From Actinomycetota bacterium (GTDB lineage: Bacteria > Actinomycetota > Actinomycetes > Nanopelagicales > Nanopelagicaceae): a stretch of DNA of 64,000 nt. Of the stretch, positions 30,046-40,741 are shown in pieces (position 1 is the stretch's first letter; each line of letters begins with the position of its first letter). The notes under the pieces were generated by a model, which searched no databases, had not been told where the DNA came from, and worked only from the letters and a program-made list of their open reading frames with translations. The DNA lies in assembly GCA_947372165.1 (NCBI GenBank), contig CANBSP010000008.1, forward strand, positions 1-64,000, read 5' to 3'. The position numbers were made by a program, and so were the translations under genes.

Positions 30046-30966
30046 TTAGGCTTGTTGGTATCCCTCATGGCTAACCTCAAGGCTCTTCGCCACGAACCCG
30101 CCACCCGCAGCTTTAACCATCTCTTCGATCTCGGTATCCGAAGAGGTATGAAGTACGAGGACAGTTGGGCCAGCCCCGGAGATAACCGCTGCTACTCCTG
30201 CTGCGCGGAATCTCTCAACGAGCTCGAAGCTCTTCGCCATTGCACTTCCTCGGTACTTCTGATGGAGTCGATCTTCAGTTGCTACGAGGAGCAAGTCAGG
30301 GCGATGAGAGAGTGCATGAACAAGAAGGGCAGCCTTGCCGGCATTTGATGCGGCATCGCTATGGGAGACCATCTCGGGCAACAACTTGCGCGCCTTCGCC
30401 GTGGAGAGACCAGCGGCAGGAATCAAGGCGAGCGCCTTAATCTTTTCATGTACTGAAATCTTTACCGCTTTTCCGACTCCATTTTCGAGCCAAGCAATCG
30501 TTGCGCCACCGAGAACAGCTGCAGCGACATTATCTGGATGTCCCTCTAATTGCGTTGCTAGTGAAATCATCTCGTCATCGCTCATCAGCGCTTCCCCGCC
30601 ATGAACCAAGGCTCGAGAGAGGGCTAGTCCACCAACTATCGCAGAAGCGCTCGATCCAAGACCGCGACTATGGGGAGTCACGTTGAGAGCACGAAGTGCG
30701 ATGCCTCGAGGCTTCTGACCCATATGTTCGAACCCGCGAAGCATCGAACGAATGACTAAGTGATTCTTATCCTTCTTAACTTCGTCAGCACCTTCGCCAG
30801 TGACATCGACATCAAAGATTGCCTCATCAAGGATTTGTGCTGCATAACGATCTCGCAATTCAAGAGCCAGACCAAAAGTATCAAATCCTGGTCCAAGATT
30901 TGCCGATGTTACAGGCACGCTAATCTGCGCAAGATTTGATTTAAAGGTCAGGCGATTCGTTGTCAT
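30046..30966 (-). CDS. thrB: Homoserine kinase
   Basis: GHMP-family kinase phosphorylating homoserine for threonine synthesis. In 306 residues: opening VPVTSANLGPGFDTFGLAL (GHMP motif 1) and the ATP-binding PHSRGLGSSASA loop near 94-105. It is the last gene of hom-thrC-thrB, with a 13-base gap after thrC. Confidence 0.96.
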   Translation of the reverse strand: MTTNRLTFKSNLAQISVPVTSANLGPGFDTFGLALELRDRYAAQILDEAIFDVDVTGEGADEVKKDKNHLVIRSMLRGFEHMGQKPRGIALRALNVTPHSRGLGSSASAIVGGLALSRALVHGGEALMSDDEMISLATQLEGHPDNVAAAVLGGATIAWLENGVGKAVKISVHEKIKALALIPAAGLSTAKARKLLPEMVSHSDAASNAGKAALLVHALSHRPDLLLVATEDRLHQKYRGSAMAKSFELVERFRAAGVAAVISGAGPTVLVLHTSSDTEIEEMVKAAGGGFVAKSLEVSHEGYQQA

Positions 30967-30979
30967 GATCGATGCTCTC

Positions 30980-32068
30980 TTAAAGTCCCATAGCCTGTGC
31001 TGCGGCCTTCACATCGACAGGAACAACAACTGGCGCTTGGGCGCTATCTAGAATATGTCCGACATCTTTGAGGCCATTGCCAGTTACAGTAATAACAATC
31101 TTCTTACCCTTTGGCAGAACTCCTTCGGCCTTCTTTTTAATAAGGCCGGCAATTCCTGCTGCCGAGGAAGGCTCTACGAAGATTCCCTCTTTAGCCGCTA
31201 CGAGACGATAGGCGCTCAGGATCTCTTCATCAGTAACGGAATCAATCAATCCGCCAGAGTGATCTCGCGCGGCGATCGCCTGATCCCATGATGCCGGGTT
31301 ACCAATGCGAATCGCGGTGGCGATGGTTTCAGGGTCAGTCACTGGGTGGCCGAGGACTAGCGGAGCAGCCCCGGCAGCCTGGAATCCCCACATCTGTGGC
31401 AACTTCTTAGCGACTCGATCGGAGTAATACTCGTTGTAGCCCTTCCAATACGCGGTGATATTTCCGGCATTGCCTACAGGCAGTACATGGAGGTCTGGTG
31501 CATCACCTAGGAGGTCCACAACTTCAAAGGCCGCTGTCTTCTGACCTTCGATGCGGAAGGGATTTACTGAATTAACTAATGCGACGGGATACTCCTGTGA
31601 AAGTTCTCGCGCAAGATTGAGGCAATCATCAAAGTTGCCATCGACTTGAATAAGGCGTGAACCGTGAGCAATCGCTTGCGCTAATTTGCCCATAGCAATC
31701 TTTCCTTGCGGAATGAGAACAACAGGAATCATTCCCGCTTTCGTTGCATATGCGGCAGCCGATGCAGATGTGTTTCCGGTCGATGCACAGATCACTGCTC
31801 TCGCACCATCTTCCGCTGCTTTCGAGATCGCCATTGTCATACCGCGATCTTTGAAGGAGCCAGTTGGGTTTGCACCCTCGACCTTGAGCCAAATTTCATT
31901 ATCGAGCATCTCCGAGAGGACACATGCCGCCACGAGAGGTGTACCTCCTTCGCGCAGAGATACAACCGGAGTCTTTGACGATACTGGCAGACGATTGCGA
32001 TACTCATCGATGACGCCGAGCCACTGATGTGCCCCGCTCTTCTTACCCGCATTACTAAAGAGCGCCAT
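30980..32068 (-). CDS. thrC: Threonine synthase
   Basis: PLP enzyme converting O-phosphohomoserine to threonine. The 362-residue product is the short actinobacterial type with the PLP lysine in [11 protein letters not shown] (about 65-75) and the phosphate loop PVGNAGNI. Its ATG overlaps the hom TAA by one base. Confidence 0.96.
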   Translation of the reverse strand: MALFSNAGKKSGAHQWLGVIDEYRNRLPVSSKTPVVSLREGGTPLVAACVLSEMLDNEIWLKVEGANPTGSFKDRGMTMAISKAAEDGARAVICASTGNTSASAAAYATKAGMIPVVLIPQGKIAMGKLAQAIAHGSRLIQVDGNFDDCLNLARELSQEYPVALVNSVNPFRIEGQKTAAFEVVDLLGDAPDLHVLPVGNAGNITAYWKGYNEYYSDRVAKKLPQMWGFQAAGAAPLVLGHPVTDPETIATAIRIGNPASWDQAIAARDHSGGLIDSVTDEEILSAYRLVAAKEGIFVEPSSAAGIAGLIKKKAEGVLPKGKKIVITVTGNGLKDVGHILDSAQAPVVVPVDVKAAAQAMGL

Positions 32069-33390
32069 TAACGGATACCTTCCACACGAATCACACTAAC
32101 AACATCTGAAACTGCATCGAGTTTCTCAAGATCTTTAACAGTGTTTGCTAAATCTGATTCTGCCGCAATGTGCGTCATAACAGTGAGTTCGGCATTATTT
32201 TCCGCACCGCTCTGCCTGACAGTCATGATCGAGACGGCATTCGCTGCAAAGGTCTGGGCAACCGAGGCAAGGACGCCTGGTCGATCTGAGACATGCAACC
32301 GGATTAAGTATCGAGTGCGTGCTACACCTATCGGTGCAATATCAAGATCTGCATAGTCAGTCTCGGTTGGTCCAAGACTTCCCTCGTTCCGGTTACGTGC
32401 TACCGCAACCAAATCACCCAAAATCGCTGACGCCGTAGGGGCTCCACCAGCTCCGCGGCCGTAGAACATGAGCTCGCCAGCAGATTGGCATTGAACGAAG
32501 ACCGCATTAAAAGCTTCGCGAACAGAGGCAAGCGGATGAGTCTTAGGTATCGCAGTGGGGTGGACTCGAACAGTGATCGTCTCTTCCCGTGAACCATGAG
32601 CCTCATTTGCTTCGGCGATCGCCAAAAGTTTGATGACAAAGCCCATATCTTGAACAACCGCGACATCTTCCGCGGTGATCTTGGTAATTCCTTCGCGATA
32701 GACATCAGCATCAGTCACAACAGAGTGGAAGGAGAGGCCAGCCAAGATCGCAGCCTTTGCTGCTGCATCAAAGCCTTCGACATCCGCAGTCGGATCGGCT
32801 TCGGCATAGCCGAGCTCTTGTGCCTCTTTAAGGGCATCAGCAAAAGAGAAACCTGGATGCTCATGCATCTTCGTCAAAATAAAGTTTGTTGTTCCGTTAA
32901 TAATTCCCATCACGCGTTCGACGTGATCACCTACTAATGACTCGGCAAGTGGGCGAAGAATTGGGATAGCCCCGGCAACTGCCGCCTCATAGTAGAAATC
33001 GACATCTGCCTCATCCGATGCATGGAAGAGCTCGGCACCATGGTGAGCTAAGAGGGCCTTATTCGCTGTTACGACAGCTTTGCCATTCTTCATTGCGGTG
33101 AGAATCAACTGGTGAGCAGGTTCAATGCCACCCATAACCTCGATAACCAGATCAATATCTGGGTCGTTGACGATCGATTCACTATCGGTCGTGAAGAGTT
33201 CTCGTGGAATACCTGGACGATCAATGGTGAGATCGCGGACTGCGATCTTGGTGAGGATCAGAGGGACGCCTGCCCGCGAGGCGAGGTCAGAGGCATTTGC
33301 CACTAAGAGGCGAGCAACTTCGGCGCCGACATGGCCGCAGCCGAGCATTCCAACGTTAAGGGTCTTACCTACCAAGGTACGGCCTGCCAC
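32068..33390 (-). CDS. hom: Homoserine dehydrogenase
   Basis: Reduces aspartate semialdehyde to homoserine. The 440-residue product has the nucleotide loop [13 protein letters not shown] near residue 14, the NGTTNFIL and [16 protein letters not shown] catalytic segments, and a C-terminal ACT domain ([17 protein letters not shown]) that gives threonine feedback. GTG start with TAGGAG upstream. First gene of the threonine operon. Confidence 0.97.
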   Translation of the reverse strand: MAGRTLVGKTLNVGMLGCGHVGAEVARLLVANASDLASRAGVPLILTKIAVRDLTIDRPGIPRELFTTDSESIVNDPDIDLVIEVMGGIEPAHQLILTAMKNGKAVVTANKALLAHHGAELFHASDEADVDFYYEAAVAGAIPILRPLAESLVGDHVERVMGIINGTTNFILTKMHEHPGFSFADALKEAQELGYAEADPTADVEGFDAAAKAAILAGLSFHSVVTDADVYREGITKITAEDVAVVQDMGFVIKLLAIAEANEAHGSREETITVRVHPTAIPKTHPLASVREAFNAVFVQCQSAGELMFYGRGAGGAPTASAILGDLVAVARNRNEGSLGPTETDYADLDIAPIGVARTRYLIRLHVSDRPGVLASVAQTFAANAVSIMTVRQSGAENNAELTVMTHIAAESDLANTVKDLEKLDAVSDVVSVIRVEGIR

Positions 33391-33503
33391 GAGATCAACT
33401 CCTACATAATTTCGATATTTAAGATCCGGCGAGGGTTCGCCAAAACGCTTTGGTCCAGTTGAGGGCCACTCATAACTACTGGGGTACTACTGGGATAAGT
33501 ATC

Positions 33504-34826
33504 TCAGATATCTAGGGATAGAAGATCGCTAATACTCTCGCGGCGGGTGATGAGGCGAGCCACCCCATCCTTCACAGCGACGACTGCAGGGCGAGGAATA
33601 TGGTTGTAATTGCTAGCCATCGATCGCCCATAGGCGCCAGTGGCCGGAACTGCGAGCAGATCCCCTGGCTTAATATCCCCTGGCAGATCGATCTCGCGAA
33701 TGACGATATCGCCTGTCTCGCAATGCTTACCGACGATCCTGGAATCAACGGTTGCGCTATCAGAGAGGCGATTAGCTAAGAGCGCTGTGTATCTAGCGCC
33801 ATAGAGGGATGGTCGAATGTTGTCACTCATTCCACCATCAATGGAAATGTATCGACGGCTATCACCGCCATCGAGCTCAACGCTTTTTGTGGTGCCCACT
33901 TCATACAAAGTTGTGGTGGTTGGACCGACGATATGGCGACCTGGTTCGATCGAAATCTTTGGGACCCGCAATCCAAACTTTGCACACTCTCGCTTCACAA
34001 CAGTAGCGATAGCGCCAAGCACCTCGCGTGGAACAAGCGCGCTCTCCCCCGGCAAATATGCGATGCCGTAACCTCCACCTAAATCGAGCTCGGGCAATTG
34101 CATATCAAAGTGCTCGTGATACTTTGCGAGTAATTCAATTAATCTTGCCGCGGCCGCTTCGAAACCATCATTGATAAAAATCTGCGATCCAATGTGAGAA
34201 TGAATGCCTGCCAGGTTGAGAGATGGATGCGCAATTGTCGCCTCGATCGCTTTCCAGGCCGCACCGCTGGCAATAGAGAAGCCAAATTTCTGATCCTCGT
34301 GAGCGGTTGAGATGAATTCATGAGTATGGGCTTCAACCCCTGAAGTGATACGCAGAAAAACCTTCTGGATCTTCTTCTGCTCGGCTGCGATTCGGGCGAC
34401 TCGTTCGATCTCATGGAATGAATCCATCACGATGGTACCGACGCCGGCCTTGATGGCGTTTTCGATCTCAACTTCGGACTTATTGTTTCCGTGGAGTTCG
34501 ATTCGATCGGCTGGGAAATCAACAGAAGATGCAACCGCCAACTCTCCACCGCTACATGCATCAAGCCCGATTCCAACCGCATTGATCCATCGAACAACCT
34601 CTTTATTGAGGAAGGCTTTGCCCGCGTAGTAAACCGTCCCTGCCTCGGTACCAAACTCTTCAGTGAGGGCCTGCTTCCAGGCAAGGGCTCGATTGAAAAA
34701 ATCATCCTCATCGATAACAAAGAGGGGTGTACCAAACTCTGCCGCTAACCCGCTGGCTGTGATCCCGGCGATCGAGAGCTCGCCATCGAAAGAGGTATTC
34801 GCGCTATACGGCTCGGAGAGTTTCAT
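33504..34826 (-). CDS. lysA: Diaminopimelate decarboxylase
   Basis: Last step of lysine synthesis. In 440 residues: PLP lysine K70 (YYAGKAF), GGGYG, EPGR phosphate site and CETGD near the C terminus. It abuts argS with no gap between stop and start, as in mycobacteria. Confidence 0.97.
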   Translation of the reverse strand: MKLSEPYSANTSFDGELSIAGITASGLAAEFGTPLFVIDEDDFFNRALAWKQALTEEFGTEAGTVYYAGKAFLNKEVVRWINAVGIGLDACSGGELAVASSVDFPADRIELHGNNKSEVEIENAIKAGVGTIVMDSFHEIERVARIAAEQKKIQKVFLRITSGVEAHTHEFISTAHEDQKFGFSIASGAAWKAIEATIAHPSLNLAGIHSHIGSQIFINDGFEAAAARLIELLAKYHEHFDMQLPELDLGGGYGIAYLPGESALVPREVLGAIATVVKRECAKFGLRVPKISIEPGRHIVGPTTTTLYEVGTTKSVELDGGDSRRYISIDGGMSDNIRPSLYGARYTALLANRLSDSATVDSRIVGKHCETGDIVIREIDLPGDIKPGDLLAVPATGAYGRSMASNYNHIPRPAVVAVKDGVARLITRRESISDLLSLDI

Positions 34827-36506
34827 TTACATCTTCTCCGGTGCGCTGACACCAAGTAAGGCTAATGAATTAGCGATTACTTGCGCGGTTGATTGACAGA
34901 GTGTGGCTCGAGCTGAATGCAACGCCGCCGCAGGTTCATCCCCAAGAGGTAAGACTCGGCAATCAGCGTAGAAGCGGTGGTAAGTGCCAGCCAACTCTTC
35001 GACGTATCGCGCAATCCGGTGCGGTTCACGAAGTTCGGCTGCACTTGCAACGATGCGAGGGAATTGACCGAGAGCGCCAATTAATTCACGTTCGCGTTCA
35101 TCTTCGAGTAATTCTGGATGGATGTGATCGACCCCGTAGGCAATTCCAAGGTCGCTCGCATTTCGCAGGACACCACAGATTCTGGCATGTGCATATTGAA
35201 CGTAATAGACCGGGTTCTCATTAGTGCGGCTTCGAAGCACATCGACATCCATCACCATCGGGGTATCGACGGGATAACGAATCAAGGTGTATCGGGCAGC
35301 ATCTACGCCCACTTTTTCAATAAGCTCTTCGAGAGTGATGATCGTGCCAGCGCGCTTAGATAATTTGAGCTCTTCGCCATTCTCGAGGATCTTCACGAGT
35401 TGGCCAATTAAAATATCAATATTCTTAGTCGGATCGTCGCCGGCACACGATGCGAGCGCCTTGAGGCGATTCACATATCCATGGTGATCTGCGCCGAGCA
35501 TATAGATCAAGAGATCAAAGCCACGTTCGCGCTTTGAGATGTAATAGGCAGAATCTGAGGCGAAATAGGCGAAAGAGCCATCGGATTTGATCATGACGCG
35601 ATCTTTATCATCGCCAAAATCTGTCGTCCGCAACCAGATGGCGCCATCCAATTCAAAGACATGGCCTTTGCTTCGGAGAGTTTCTAGGCAGTGATTGAAA
35701 AAATTAGCATCATAGAGAGATCGCTCTGAGAACCAGATATCAAAGTGAGTATTCATCGCATCGAGAACTCGTTGTTGATCAGCTAACTGCAAGGCATAGC
35801 CAGCATCTCGGAAGGCAGCGATCGACTCCTGTGCGTCGAGATCCTTAAATTCGGGATTGGTCGCAACAATCGCCTTCGCTAGATCATCAATATAGAGTCC
35901 GTGATAACCGTTCTCTGGGCGCGGTAGGCCAAGCGCAGATGTGCGAATTGACTCACCGAAGAGATCCATCTGAACACCGCGATCGTTCACATAGAACTCG
36001 CGAGTTACATCGGCGCCAGCAGCGCTTAAGACGCGACCGAGCGCATCGCCTACTGCAGCCCAACGCGTGTGACCAAGGTGAAGTGGCCCAGTTGGATTTG
36101 CTGAAACAAATTCGAGGTTAACCTTTACGCCAGAGAGCGTTGAACTCTTTCCAAATTCCGCACCGGAGTTCAAGATGGTGGCAATAACGCCGCCTTGGCT
36201 CGCTTTAGCAAGAGTGAGATTGAGAAAACCAGGACCGGCAATATCGATCGCCGATAGATCTTTTGAAACTTCTGCATCCGATAAGAGCGCGCTCTGTAAA
36301 GCTTGTGCGATCTCACGCGGTGGAACACCAGCCGATTTTGTGAGAGCAAGGGCGATCGAGGTTGCGTAATCCCCATGTTCGCGATTCTTAGGACGTTCAA
36401 GAGTGATTGTTGTCGGCAGAACTGTCTGGGCCGGCAGGCTCCCATTTGATACGAGGGTGGCAAGGGCCCGAAGGATCGCGCCTTCTAGCTCCTCTTGAAT
36501 GCTCAT
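34827..36506 (-). CDS. argS: Arginyl-tRNA synthetase
   Basis: Class I synthetase of 559 residues. The HLGH (HIGH) motif is in NPTGPLHLGHTRW and the KLSKRAGT stretch stands for KMSKS. The N-terminal Add1 domain and the C-terminal anticodon-binding DALR domain (VQYAHARICGVLRNA) are present. TAAACT seven bases before ATG suggests a leaderless transcript that also carries lysA. Confidence 0.97.
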   Translation of the reverse strand: MSIQEELEGAILRALATLVSNGSLPAQTVLPTTITLERPKNREHGDYATSIALALTKSAGVPPREIAQALQSALLSDAEVSKDLSAIDIAGPGFLNLTLAKASQGGVIATILNSGAEFGKSSTLSGVKVNLEFVSANPTGPLHLGHTRWAAVGDALGRVLSAAGADVTREFYVNDRGVQMDLFGESIRTSALGLPRPENGYHGLYIDDLAKAIVATNPEFKDLDAQESIAAFRDAGYALQLADQQRVLDAMNTHFDIWFSERSLYDANFFNHCLETLRSKGHVFELDGAIWLRTTDFGDDKDRVMIKSDGSFAYFASDSAYYISKRERGFDLLIYMLGADHHGYVNRLKALASCAGDDPTKNIDILIGQLVKILENGEELKLSKRAGTIITLEELIEKVGVDAARYTLIRYPVDTPMVMDVDVLRSRTNENPVYYVQYAHARICGVLRNASDLGIAYGVDHIHPELLEDERERELIGALGQFPRIVASAAELREPHRIARYVEELAGTYHRFYADCRVLPLGDEPAAALHSARATLCQSTAQVIANSLALLGVSAPEKM

Positions 36507-36543
36507 TGACGAGAGTTTACCCGCAATCGGCGCTCCCCCGTAG

Positions 36544-37557
36544 TTAGGCTTTAATGAGTCCAGACGCCCGCTGAGTGAAGGTTGTAGGCACTACTCGTTC
36601 CTCATAGCCACTCTTCACGCCATCAATTCGATCAAAGAGTAATTGGGCCGCGATGCTGCCCATTGCGTGAATATCCTGCGTCACCAACGAAATGGCTGGA
36701 TCAAGGAGATCGGCGAGCGGAAGTTCGTCGAAGCCAATGAGGGCGATCTTGTGATGGAGGTTCTTTGAACGCAGGACTCGGATGGCCACAAGAGTGATGA
36801 CGTTCTGAGCGGTGAAGATCGCGGTTGGTCGATTCTGCCTTGAGAGGAGATCGATCAAGAATGCTTCGATCTCAGATTCGTTGTGAAACCCTAATTTTTC
36901 TAGCTCTTTATCAACCGGTATCTTCGAAGATCTCAAAGCCTTTCGGTAGCCGTTATGACGTTCTTTTGCTGTGAAGATACCTTCAAAGTCACCAAGAAAT
37001 GCAATCCGCTTATGGCCAAGGCTAATAAGTGAAGTGACCGCTTCCTCAACACCCTCGCTATTTGTCGCGGTTACGGCATCGGAGTTGAAATTCAGCGCCG
37101 GACGATCGATAAAGACGAATTGCGTACCTGCCCTTCGCTCATTCACCAAGTACTTATGGTCATCCGATGATGGGACGACGATAAGTCCATCAACTCGACG
37201 TGCAATAAAGCCATTGATCAACTCACGCTCACGTGCCGAGTCACCGTCAAGGCTGCCAGTCATCACTTCTATGCCCCGCGCTCTCGCGCAATCTTCAACC
37301 GTTCGATGAAGTGCTGCCGAGAACGGGTTGGAGACATTTTCAAGTAAGAGCCCAATGGTCTTGGTGCGCCCGCCCAATCGGCGAAGTGATCCAGCGGTGA
37401 GGTTATGTCGATAGTGAAGCTTCTTCACGGCACGTTCGACCTTGGTCACGAGTTCTGGGTTTACTCCAGATTCGCCATTGACTACTCGCGAGACGGTCTT
37501 AAGGCTCGTCCCAGATTCCTTGGCGACATCCAACATCGTTGGACGGTTGCGGTTCAT
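36544..37557 (-). CDS. LacI-family transcriptional regulator
   Basis: A 337-residue sugar-responsive regulator: N-terminal helix-turn-helix (TMLDVAKESGTSLKTVSRVVN, then hinge region), followed by a periplasmic-binding-like sugar domain (TIGLLLENVSNPFSA onwards). It is the last gene of the minus-strand sugar ABC operon, eleven bases after the ATPase gene, so it probably controls that operon. Candidate operators with AACG cores lie upstream of the first gene (see 40592-40701). Confidence 0.92.
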   Translation of the reverse strand: MNRNRPTMLDVAKESGTSLKTVSRVVNGESGVNPELVTKVERAVKKLHYRHNLTAGSLRRLGGRTKTIGLLLENVSNPFSAALHRTVEDCARARGIEVMTGSLDGDSARERELINGFIARRVDGLIVVPSSDDHKYLVNERRAGTQFVFIDRPALNFNSDAVTATNSEGVEEAVTSLISLGHKRIAFLGDFEGIFTAKERHNGYRKALRSSKIPVDKELEKLGFHNESEIEAFLIDLLSRQNRPTAIFTAQNVITLVAIRVLRSKNLHHKIALIGFDELPLADLLDPAISLVTQDIHAMGSIAAQLLFDRIDGVKSGYEERVVPTTFTQRASGLIKA

Positions 37558-37567
37558 GGGTTACAGA

Positions 37568-38353
37568 CTAGATGAGGCCCGTGATCGTTCCAAGGAGTTT
37601 CTCGGCATCAAATGTTGATGTCGGAGCATCAGCGACGATCTTGCCAAGGCGCAGCACAACAATTCTGTCGGTTACTCGAAGAACGTGCGGAAGGGTATGT
37701 GAAATAAAGATGACGCCAAAGCCCTTGGATTTCACTTGCTCAATGATGTTAAGAACTTCACCAGCTTGGCGAGCGCCGAGGTGGTTCGTTGGCTCATCAA
37801 GAAGGATCACCTTCGAAGCCCACGCAACAGATCTGCCAATCGCAACCGCCTGGCGTTGACCACCCGAGAGTTGTGAGACTGAGCGATTAGATTCTGGGAC
37901 TGCGATGCCAACATTTTTGAGATCCTGGAAAGCTCTTTGGTCCATCTCTTTATTGGCAAGAAAGCCGAGTTTGCCGAGTAAACCCTTCTTTACTTCTTCT
38001 CTGCCAAGGAAGACATTTGCAGAAACTGAGAGATGCGGTGCAAGCCCGGACTCTTGATAAAGGGTCTCGATGCCCGCTTCGATCGCATCATGAGGAGTAT
38101 TCCAATGGCGTTGAATGCCATCTAGTAAGACTTCGCCAGAATCTGGGCGATGCGCGCCGGAGAGAACCTTTACTAAGGTGGATTTTCCAGCACCATTATC
38201 GCCGACCAACCCAACAACCTCGCCAGCACGGACTTTCATGCTGACATTGTCGAGAGCGACAACCGAGCCGTAGTTCTTCGAAATATTGCGGACCTCATAT
38301 AGGACTTCTTCAGTTGAAGCAGAAGTTGAGGCAGATGCTGTTGCTGATGACAT
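37568..38353 (-). CDS. Sugar ABC transporter, ATP-binding protein (single cassette)
   Basis: A 261-residue ATPase with Walker A GDNGAGKST, signature LSGGQRQ and Walker B VILLDEPTNHLG. It has one cassette only, unlike the tandem two-cassette RbsA/XylG. I start at ATG 38353 (MSSATASAST), which overlaps the permease stop as TAATG. It energises the adjacent permease. Confidence 0.93.
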   Translation of the reverse strand: MSSATASASTSASTEEVLYEVRNISKNYGSVVALDNVSMKVRAGEVVGLVGDNGAGKSTLVKVLSGAHRPDSGEVLLDGIQRHWNTPHDAIEAGIETLYQESGLAPHLSVSANVFLGREEVKKGLLGKLGFLANKEMDQRAFQDLKNVGIAVPESNRSVSQLSGGQRQAVAIGRSVAWASKVILLDEPTNHLGARQAGEVLNIIEQVKSKGFGVIFISHTLPHVLRVTDRIVVLRLGKIVADAPTSTFDAEKLLGTITGLI

Positions 38354-39363
38354 TAGAGGTCGCCACCTTTCGTCCAATTACGTAATCCTTGAGAAAAGAC
38401 AGCTGCTGCAATCAAGAGTGCAACCACGACCTGCTTCCAGTTTGGCGCTACGCCAATAATGATCAATCCACTTGTCACGGTGGTGAGGATGAGTGAACCG
38501 AGAACGGTGCCAGTGATCTTTCCGACGCCGCCAGCGAGTGCTGCACCGCCGATGACGACCGCTGCGATCGCATCAAGTTCGCCTGATTGACCAGATGAAG
38601 GTGAACCAACGCTGAGACGCAGATAGAGGTAGAAACCAGCCAACCCAGAGAGTGCACCAGAGAGGATATAGACCTTGGTGAGATGGGCTTTAACATTAAT
38701 TCCGGCAGAGCGAGCTGCAAATGAATTTGATCCGATGGCATAGGTATAACGACCGAAACGAGATTTATGTAGATAGAGACCAATGATGACGACAAGGACT
38801 ACAACCACTAATCCTGGACTATTAAAGGGACCGTACTTCGGCACTGTCAGAGCGATTGCGCTATCTGGACCTTCGCCAACAGGTCCGCCGCCGGTAGTCA
38901 CAATGCAGAGACCGCGGAAGGCGCCCAGGGTGGCAAGTGTTGCGACGAACGGAACGATGCGTGCACGTGTAATGAGGAGGGCATTTATTAATCCAATGCC
39001 ACAACCCACCGCAACTGCCACTAAGAGTCCAATTGCCAACGTGGTGTTTTGATTAACGTTATGAGCGGTCAAATTCCGCATCGCAAATGCGGTGACGACG
39101 CCAGAGAAGCCGACAACTGATCCAACAGAGAGATCGATGCCGCCAGTAATAATGACAAAAGTTTCGCCGATTGCCATGAGCACAACGGGGATCCAGTCGG
39201 AGAGGACATTGGCGAATACTGCATTGGTAAAGAAGATGTGGTTCTTCAATGAGAAGAAGGTAACCATCGCTATCAGAACAAGAACCAAGATAAATTGTTG
39301 ATTCTTCAGAAGTCCCTTAGCCCGAGATGCCGGGGTGGGAGCCTGCGTGATTTGAGTAGTCAT
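38353..39363 (-). CDS. Sugar ABC transporter permease (RbsC/XylH family)
   Basis: A 336-residue membrane protein with about ten helices, including the ETFVIITGGIDLSVGSVVG motif and GVAPNWKQVVVALL near the end. Start ATG 39363 (MTTQITQ), with AAAGGAAGAT upstream; the longer frame to 39417 is not supported. It is separated from the binding-protein gene by a hairpin terminator. Confidence 0.93.
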   Translation of the reverse strand: MTTQITQAPTPASRAKGLLKNQQFILVLVLIAMVTFFSLKNHIFFTNAVFANVLSDWIPVVLMAIGETFVIITGGIDLSVGSVVGFSGVVTAFAMRNLTAHNVNQNTTLAIGLLVAVAVGCGIGLINALLITRARIVPFVATLATLGAFRGLCIVTTGGGPVGEGPDSAIALTVPKYGPFNSPGLVVVVLVVIIGLYLHKSRFGRYTYAIGSNSFAARSAGINVKAHLTKVYILSGALSGLAGFYLYLRLSVGSPSSGQSGELDAIAAVVIGGAALAGGVGKITGTVLGSLILTTVTSGLIIIGVAPNWKQVVVALLIAAAVFSQGLRNWTKGGDL

Positions 39364-39420
39364 ATCTTCCTTTACTTTTCCCGAAATTCTAAACCAGTTC
39401 TTGAGAACTAAGAGCAATCT

Positions 39421-39438
39421 GATTCAGATTCAGATTCA
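39421..39438. repeat. GATTCA hexamer, three copies
   Basis: Three perfect copies of GATTCA between the terminator and the permease start. Confidence 0.75.
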
Positions 39439-39444
39439 ATCTTT

Positions 39445-39493
39445 AATAAAAGAGCCGGTAGTAATCCTTAGAACTCTAGATTCCTACCGGCTC
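39445..39493 (-). terminator. Hairpin terminator inside the ABC operon
   Basis: Minus-strand stem GAGCCGGTAG / CTACCGGCTC (10 bp, plus 39484-39493 and 39452-39461), followed by TTTTATT. It sits between the binding-protein and permease genes, so would reduce transcription of the latter. Confidence 0.82.
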
Positions 39494-39543
39494 GACTCAC
39501 TACGTGAGGTAAGTCCTAGCCCCGAAGTGCGGGGCCAGATGGC

Positions 39544-40539
39544 TTACTTCTGAACGTATGTGTACTTCTTCTTATCTGATGCGTGGGTGTAGATATCGAT
39601 AGCGAAGTTAGGAATCACAACATTCTTCTTGATTCCAGTTGTCTTTCCACCGATGTAATCGACGAGTGTGTCGATTGCAAGCTTTGCTTCCTGTGCAGGA
39701 TCCTGAGCAATAAGAGCTGTGATGACGCGCTTAGCGATCAAATCAACATTCTTCTTATATGCATCGTAACCAACGAGAGCAACCTTGCCGACGAGACCCT
39801 TGGCCTGGATCGCAGCAGCTGCGCCATCAGCATTTGTGCCATCGATAGCGAAGATACCGTTGAGCTTTGGATACTTGGTCAACCAGTTGCTGACGTTTGT
39901 GTTAGCAACAGCAGGCTGTGACTGTGAGTATGCAACATCAACGATTGTGATGTTTGGATACTTAGCAGCGATCTGAGCCTTGAAGCCTTCAAGACGTGCA
40001 ACGTTTGTTGTTGCTGTAGCTGATGTAAGACCAACTGCAACCTGGAACTGCTTTGATGATGAGTACTTGATTGCCTTAGCAATAGCGTCAGCAGCCTTTG
40101 AACCACCATCAGCGTTGTCGCCGGTGATAAATGAGATTACGTTTGTGAGATCGTTAACGTGTGTATCAACGTTCACTACTGGAATCTTAAGAGCGACAGC
40201 CTTAGTGACTGTAGCTTGGAGAGCTGTTGGATCTGTTGGGATGAGAACCAATCCATCTGGCTTCTGTGCAAGAACTGCATCAGCAATTGGAATCTGTGTC
40301 GCTGGTGAGTAGACCGATGGGTCTCCCTGCCATACGAGGTTTACATTCTTAACCTTTGCTTCAGCAATGGCTCCGACCTTCATGGCCTGGAAGAATGGAT
40401 CTGACTCTGCACCCATAACGAATGCGATTGTGAGCTTATTAGCAGCATGTGTTGTTGCTGGAACGACAGCAGCTGCAAGCACTGCTGAAGCACCAATTGC
40501 AACAGCAGCAAGGCTGCGGCGCTTGATTGATGAAGTCAT
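39544..40539 (-). CDS. Sugar ABC transporter substrate-binding protein (RbsB-like)
   Basis: A 331-residue type I binding protein. Signal peptide 1-33 (MTSSIKRRS, hydrophobic core, TTHA cut before ANKLTIAF). There is no lipobox Cys, so it is not a lipoprotein by sequence. The core follows the ribose/galactose family (DPFFQAMKVGAIAEA, DGLVLIPTDP, GTNADGAAAAIQ). Start ATG 40539 with AAAGGG upstream. Codons are strongly biased to a few forms, suggesting very high expression. Confidence 0.93.
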   Translation of the reverse strand: MTSSIKRRSLAAVAIGASAVLAAAVVPATTHAANKLTIAFVMGAESDPFFQAMKVGAIAEAKVKNVNLVWQGDPSVYSPATQIPIADAVLAQKPDGLVLIPTDPTALQATVTKAVALKIPVVNVDTHVNDLTNVISFITGDNADGGSKAADAIAKAIKYSSSKQFQVAVGLTSATATTNVARLEGFKAQIAAKYPNITIVDVAYSQSQPAVANTNVSNWLTKYPKLNGIFAIDGTNADGAAAAIQAKGLVGKVALVGYDAYKKNVDLIAKRVITALIAQDPAQEAKLAIDTLVDYIGGKTTGIKKNVVIPNFAIDIYTHASDKKKYTYVQK

Positions 40540-40591
40540 TATTTCCCTTTCAAATGTAGTCACCCCTGGTGTGCGACCATCACGGTTTTGT

Positions 40592-40624
40592 GACATCGTT
40601 ATCCGAATTCTTGACAACGTTGTC
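40592..40624. promoter_or_regulatory. Candidate LacI-family operators
   Basis: GACAACGTTGTC (40613-40624) is a perfect 12-bp palindrome centred on CG, the form typical of LacI-family sites. GACATCGTTATC (40592-40603) is a weaker relative (4 of 6 pairs). They lie 50-85 bases before the binding-protein gene. Confidence 0.6.
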
Positions 40625-40680
40625 TGGAGAATTAAAGTAGGATTAGGATCTAGTGGCAAGACCACCTACGCTTATTCCAT

Positions 40681-40701
40681 ATAACGATCTGGTAACGGAA
40701 T
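40681..40701 (+). promoter_or_regulatory. TAACG-N6-TAACG motif, copy 1
   Basis: A 21-base motif with two TAACG cores 11 bases apart. An inverted copy lies at 41182-41202 with 18 of 21 positions the same. It lies 41 bases before the 143-residue gene. Confidence 0.6.
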
Positions 40702-40741
40702 CCATGCCAGGTACCGCTAGCCCATTAAAGGAGCGCCCCAC